Shown piece by piece: positions 62,669 through 64,000 of a stretch of 64,000 bases of DNA. The stretch spans positions 558,001 through 622,000 of the forward strand of contig NZ_QBKH01000001.1 in NCBI RefSeq assembly GCF_003054045.1. The letters are read 5' to 3'. The position numbers and the translations under genes were made by a program. The DNA is from Sphingobacterium faecium. Its GTDB lineage: Bacteria > Bacteroidota > Bacteroidia > Sphingobacteriales > Sphingobacteriaceae. Under the pieces are notes generated by a model. That model did not search any database and was not told the DNA's origin. It saw only the letters and a program-made list of their open reading frames with translations. Within the stretch, counting starts at the first letter, position 1. Each line of letters starts with the position of its first letter.

Positions 62669-63541
62669 ATGGAAAAATTAATTAAACCCTTGTCTGGCTA
62701 TTTAGCGCTATTAATGGCTATTATTCTTTTTGTATTGGGTATTGTCTGTTTCTTTCAAGCGAAGGATTCTGCATGGTATGTCGCGGTAGGAATTTTGTTT
62801 GTTTTAACGGCTTTATTCTTATTAAAAGGTTTAATGATTATTAATCCAAATCATTCTCGTGTTTTGAATTTTTTTGGCCGCTACATGGGAACAGTTAAAG
62901 AAAATGGATTATTTTTTGTCAATCCGTTGTACTCAACCTTAAATGTCAGTTTAAGATCGGACAACTTACAAGGACAAACATTAAAAGTCAATGATAAAAT
63001 GGGAAACCCTATTGAAATTGGTGCAGTTATCGTATGGCAGGTGGGGGATACCTATAAAGCAACTTATGATGTTACGAATTACACTTCTTATGTCCGTACT
63101 CAAAGTGAGGCAGCGGTGAGGCATTTGGCAGGGAGCTTTCCGTATGATAATTTAGAAATTGATGCTAATAATCAAGCTACAATCACTTTGCGTGAGGGGG
63201 GGGATACCGTCAATCATATCTTAGAAAAAGAATTGCTAGATCGATTGGCTCCTGCTGGTATAATAATAAAAGAGGCGCGTATCAGCCATTTGGCATATGC
63301 TTCCGAAATTGCAGGGGCGATGTTGCAGCGTCAACAAGCTACAGCTATTGTTGCGGCTCGTGCTAAAATTGTTGAGGGAGCAGTAGGGATGGTTGAGATG
63401 GCTTTACAAAGATTATCTGAAAAGGATATTGTGGAATTAGATAATGATAAAAAAGCAGCTATGGTGAGTAATCTTATGGTCGTACTGTGTGGGGAAAAGG
63501 CAGCATCTCCGGTATTGAACACAGGAACCTTGTATCAATAG
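62669..63541 (+). CDS. SPFH domain (stomatin/prohibitin-like) membrane protein
   Basis: 290-residue SPFH/Band 7 protein. Two N-terminal hydrophobic helices (GYLALLMAIILFVLGIVCFF, WYVAVGILFVLTALFLL) anchor it to the membrane. The SPFH domain follows: GLMIINPNHSRVLNFFGRY, TVKENGLFFVNPLYS, MGNPIEIGAVIVWQVGD and YVRTQSEAAVRHLAGSFPYD. A helical region with SHLAYASEIAGAMLQRQQAT and AARAKIVEGAVGMVEMAL precedes the end. These proteins form membrane microdomain scaffolds and often regulate proteases. It is followed 18 nt later by a 62-aa ribbon-helix-helix gene, an arrangement known from related Bacteroidota. Confidence 0.92.
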   Translation: MEKLIKPLSGYLALLMAIILFVLGIVCFFQAKDSAWYVAVGILFVLTALFLLKGLMIINPNHSRVLNFFGRYMGTVKENGLFFVNPLYSTLNVSLRSDNLQGQTLKVNDKMGNPIEIGAVIVWQVGDTYKATYDVTNYTSYVRTQSEAAVRHLAGSFPYDNLEIDANNQATITLREGGDTVNHILEKELLDRLAPAGIIIKEARISHLAYASEIAGAMLQRQQATAIVAARAKIVEGAVGMVEMALQRLSEKDIVELDNDKKAAMVSNLMVVLCGEKAASPVLNTGTLYQ

Positions 63542-63559
63542 TATCAGAATATTAAAAGT

Positions 63560-63748
63560 ATGGCGGAAAAAAAGAATTTCATGCTCCGGATAGAGAGTGA
63601 TGTATACAAAGCATTGGAAAAATGGTCTGCCGACGAATTTAGGAGCGTGAATGGGCAAATTGAATATTTATTGCACAAGGCTTTGAAACAGGAAAAGCGC
63701 TTGGAGGATAAAAAAAAGAAGACCGATGTCAATAAGTCGATAGAATGA
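63560..63748 (+). CDS. Arc-like ribbon-helix-helix DNA-binding protein, 62 aa
   Basis: Small protein resembling the Arc family of ribbon-helix-helix DNA-binding domains. The strand KKNFMLRIESDVYKALEKW is followed by the two helices ADEFRSVNGQIEYLLHKALK, and a basic tail (RLEDKKKKTDVNKS). Such proteins bind DNA as dimers with the strand in the major groove. No toxin gene follows, so it is not a clear toxin-antitoxin pair. It starts 18 nt after the SPFH gene and is almost certainly cotranscribed. The GATATCAAA repeats upstream of the SPFH gene could be its operator (inference). Confidence 0.82.
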   Translation: MAEKKNFMLRIESDVYKALEKWSADEFRSVNGQIEYLLHKALKQEKRLEDKKKKTDVNKSIE

Positions 63749-63819
63749 AGATTTTTTTAGATTAATTTTTAATCCGGAATAAGAGTAGTAAATTGATTCT
63801 GTTGCAGAGATACAATTGG

Positions 63820-63873
63820 GCTAGCGTGAAAATAAAGATTTTATTAAATCTTTTTCACGCTAGCTTTTTTTAT
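63820..63873 (+). terminator. Terminator after the SPFH/RHH pair
   Basis: Long stem GCTAGCGTGAAAA...AAAGATTT with its complement, one small asymmetry, followed by seven T. Confidence 0.8.
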
Positions 63874-63926
63874 ATTGGAATAACATAATAAATTCTAAAT
63901 TTGAAGGATTTTTAGGTAGTAAGATA

Positions 63927-64000
63927 ATGGATATGAATAGTAATATTAGATTGCTTGTTATCAGTACGAGCACCATTCACGGAAGTTCTTTTTTGACTTA
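63927..64000 (+). CDS. Peptidase E (alpha-aspartyl dipeptidase)-like, 5' end (truncated by window edge)
   Basis: Only the first 24 codons are in the window: ATG at 63927 (or 63933), then NSNIRLLVISTSTIHGSSFL. The pattern LLVISTSTxxGxxFL matches the N terminus of peptidase E, a Ser-dipeptidase of the glutamine amidotransferase-like fold acting on Asp-X dipeptides. Too short for certainty. Confidence 0.55.
   Translation, partial: MDMNSNIRLLVISTSTIHGSSFLT

Noticed and set aside
62669..63748. Toxin-antitoxin module suggested by the Arc-like small protein
   Set aside because: No toxin-like gene is adjacent. The partner is an SPFH membrane protein and a terminator follows the small gene.

Overview
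This window comes from an AT-rich (roughly 36 % GC by eye) chromosome of a Bacteroidota bacterium, most likely a Sphingobacteriaceae member of the Sphingobacterium/Pedobacter type. The evidence is: promoters with the Bacteroidota -7 box TAnnTTTG, often with TTTG/TTG 19-20 bp upstream; start codons almost always lacking a Shine-Dalgarno; a ProS of the archaeal/eukaryotic-like type; and families typical of the phylum (DUF4290, DUF3810, DUF4905, TIGR02757, head-GIN). The species call is inference. The content is almost entirely core chromosome. I saw no insertion sequence, prophage, CRISPR array, restriction system or secretion island.

Layout. 1-9.1 kb: the 5' part of an alkaline phosphatase gene, a DUF937-OmpA membrane protein, a small unknown protein, a lipocalin, a DUF4268 protein, an S1/P1 nuclease, an ABC exporter, an EamA-type efflux protein and FabV enoyl reductase. 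9.2-18.1 kb: DUF1697, PurH, uridine kinase, a LysM/RlpA-like protein, DUF4905, an NfeD-family protease, an OmpP1/FadL porin and a Gly/Tyr/Trp-rich lipoprotein. 18.3-30 kb: a proS/epimerase/PLP-enzyme run, TIGR02757, a divergent LysR/methyltransferase pair, a G-run palindrome, UvrD helicase, DUF4290, MurA and a YceI lipoprotein. 30-36.6 kb: SMC, then a TetR/nitroreductase/DsbA-like operon with a legible promoter and operator, and a 77-aa membrane protein. 36.7-43.3 kb: an alpha/beta hydrolase, two tRNA-Arg(ACG) genes each with its own promoter and terminator, Adk, Obg, CarA behind an attenuator-like leader, and enolase. 43.4-50.9 kb: DUF72, YceH, a class II HDAC-like/nucleoid-associated/DUF3810 run, a secreted unknown, LpxB and a DivIC/FtsB protein. 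51-64 kb: an APC permease, a CarboxypepD_reg protein, an M1 aminopeptidase, an ArsC/Spx-like protein, class II FBP aldolase, a GIN-domain protein, an FAH-family hydrolase, RimK with a RimB-like protease, PurM, a hypoxanthine-DNA glycosylase-like protein, an SPFH/ribbon-helix-helix pair and the start of a peptidase E-like gene.

How genes fit together. PurH and PurM belong to purine synthesis, CarA to pyrimidine/arginine synthesis, and Udk and Adk to nucleotide salvage. Eno and FbaA are glycolytic. MurA, LpxB, DivIC, the LysM protein, OmpP1 and several lipoproteins serve the envelope and division. SMC, UvrD and the DNA glycosylase act on DNA. The best leads for new biology are local rather than a large system: the structured carA leader, the G-run/48-bp palindrome before uvrD, the RimK/RimB-like pair, the SPFH/RHH pair, the TetR redox operon with its operator at the transcription start, and a strong orphan-looking promoter at 36.04-36.07 kb with a small ORF antisense to its transcript. 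MurA carries Asp at the fosfomycin-target Cys position. About nine annotated starts were moved downstream of the longest possible ORF, mostly because a methionine fits the family better or a -7 box lies inside the longer reading.
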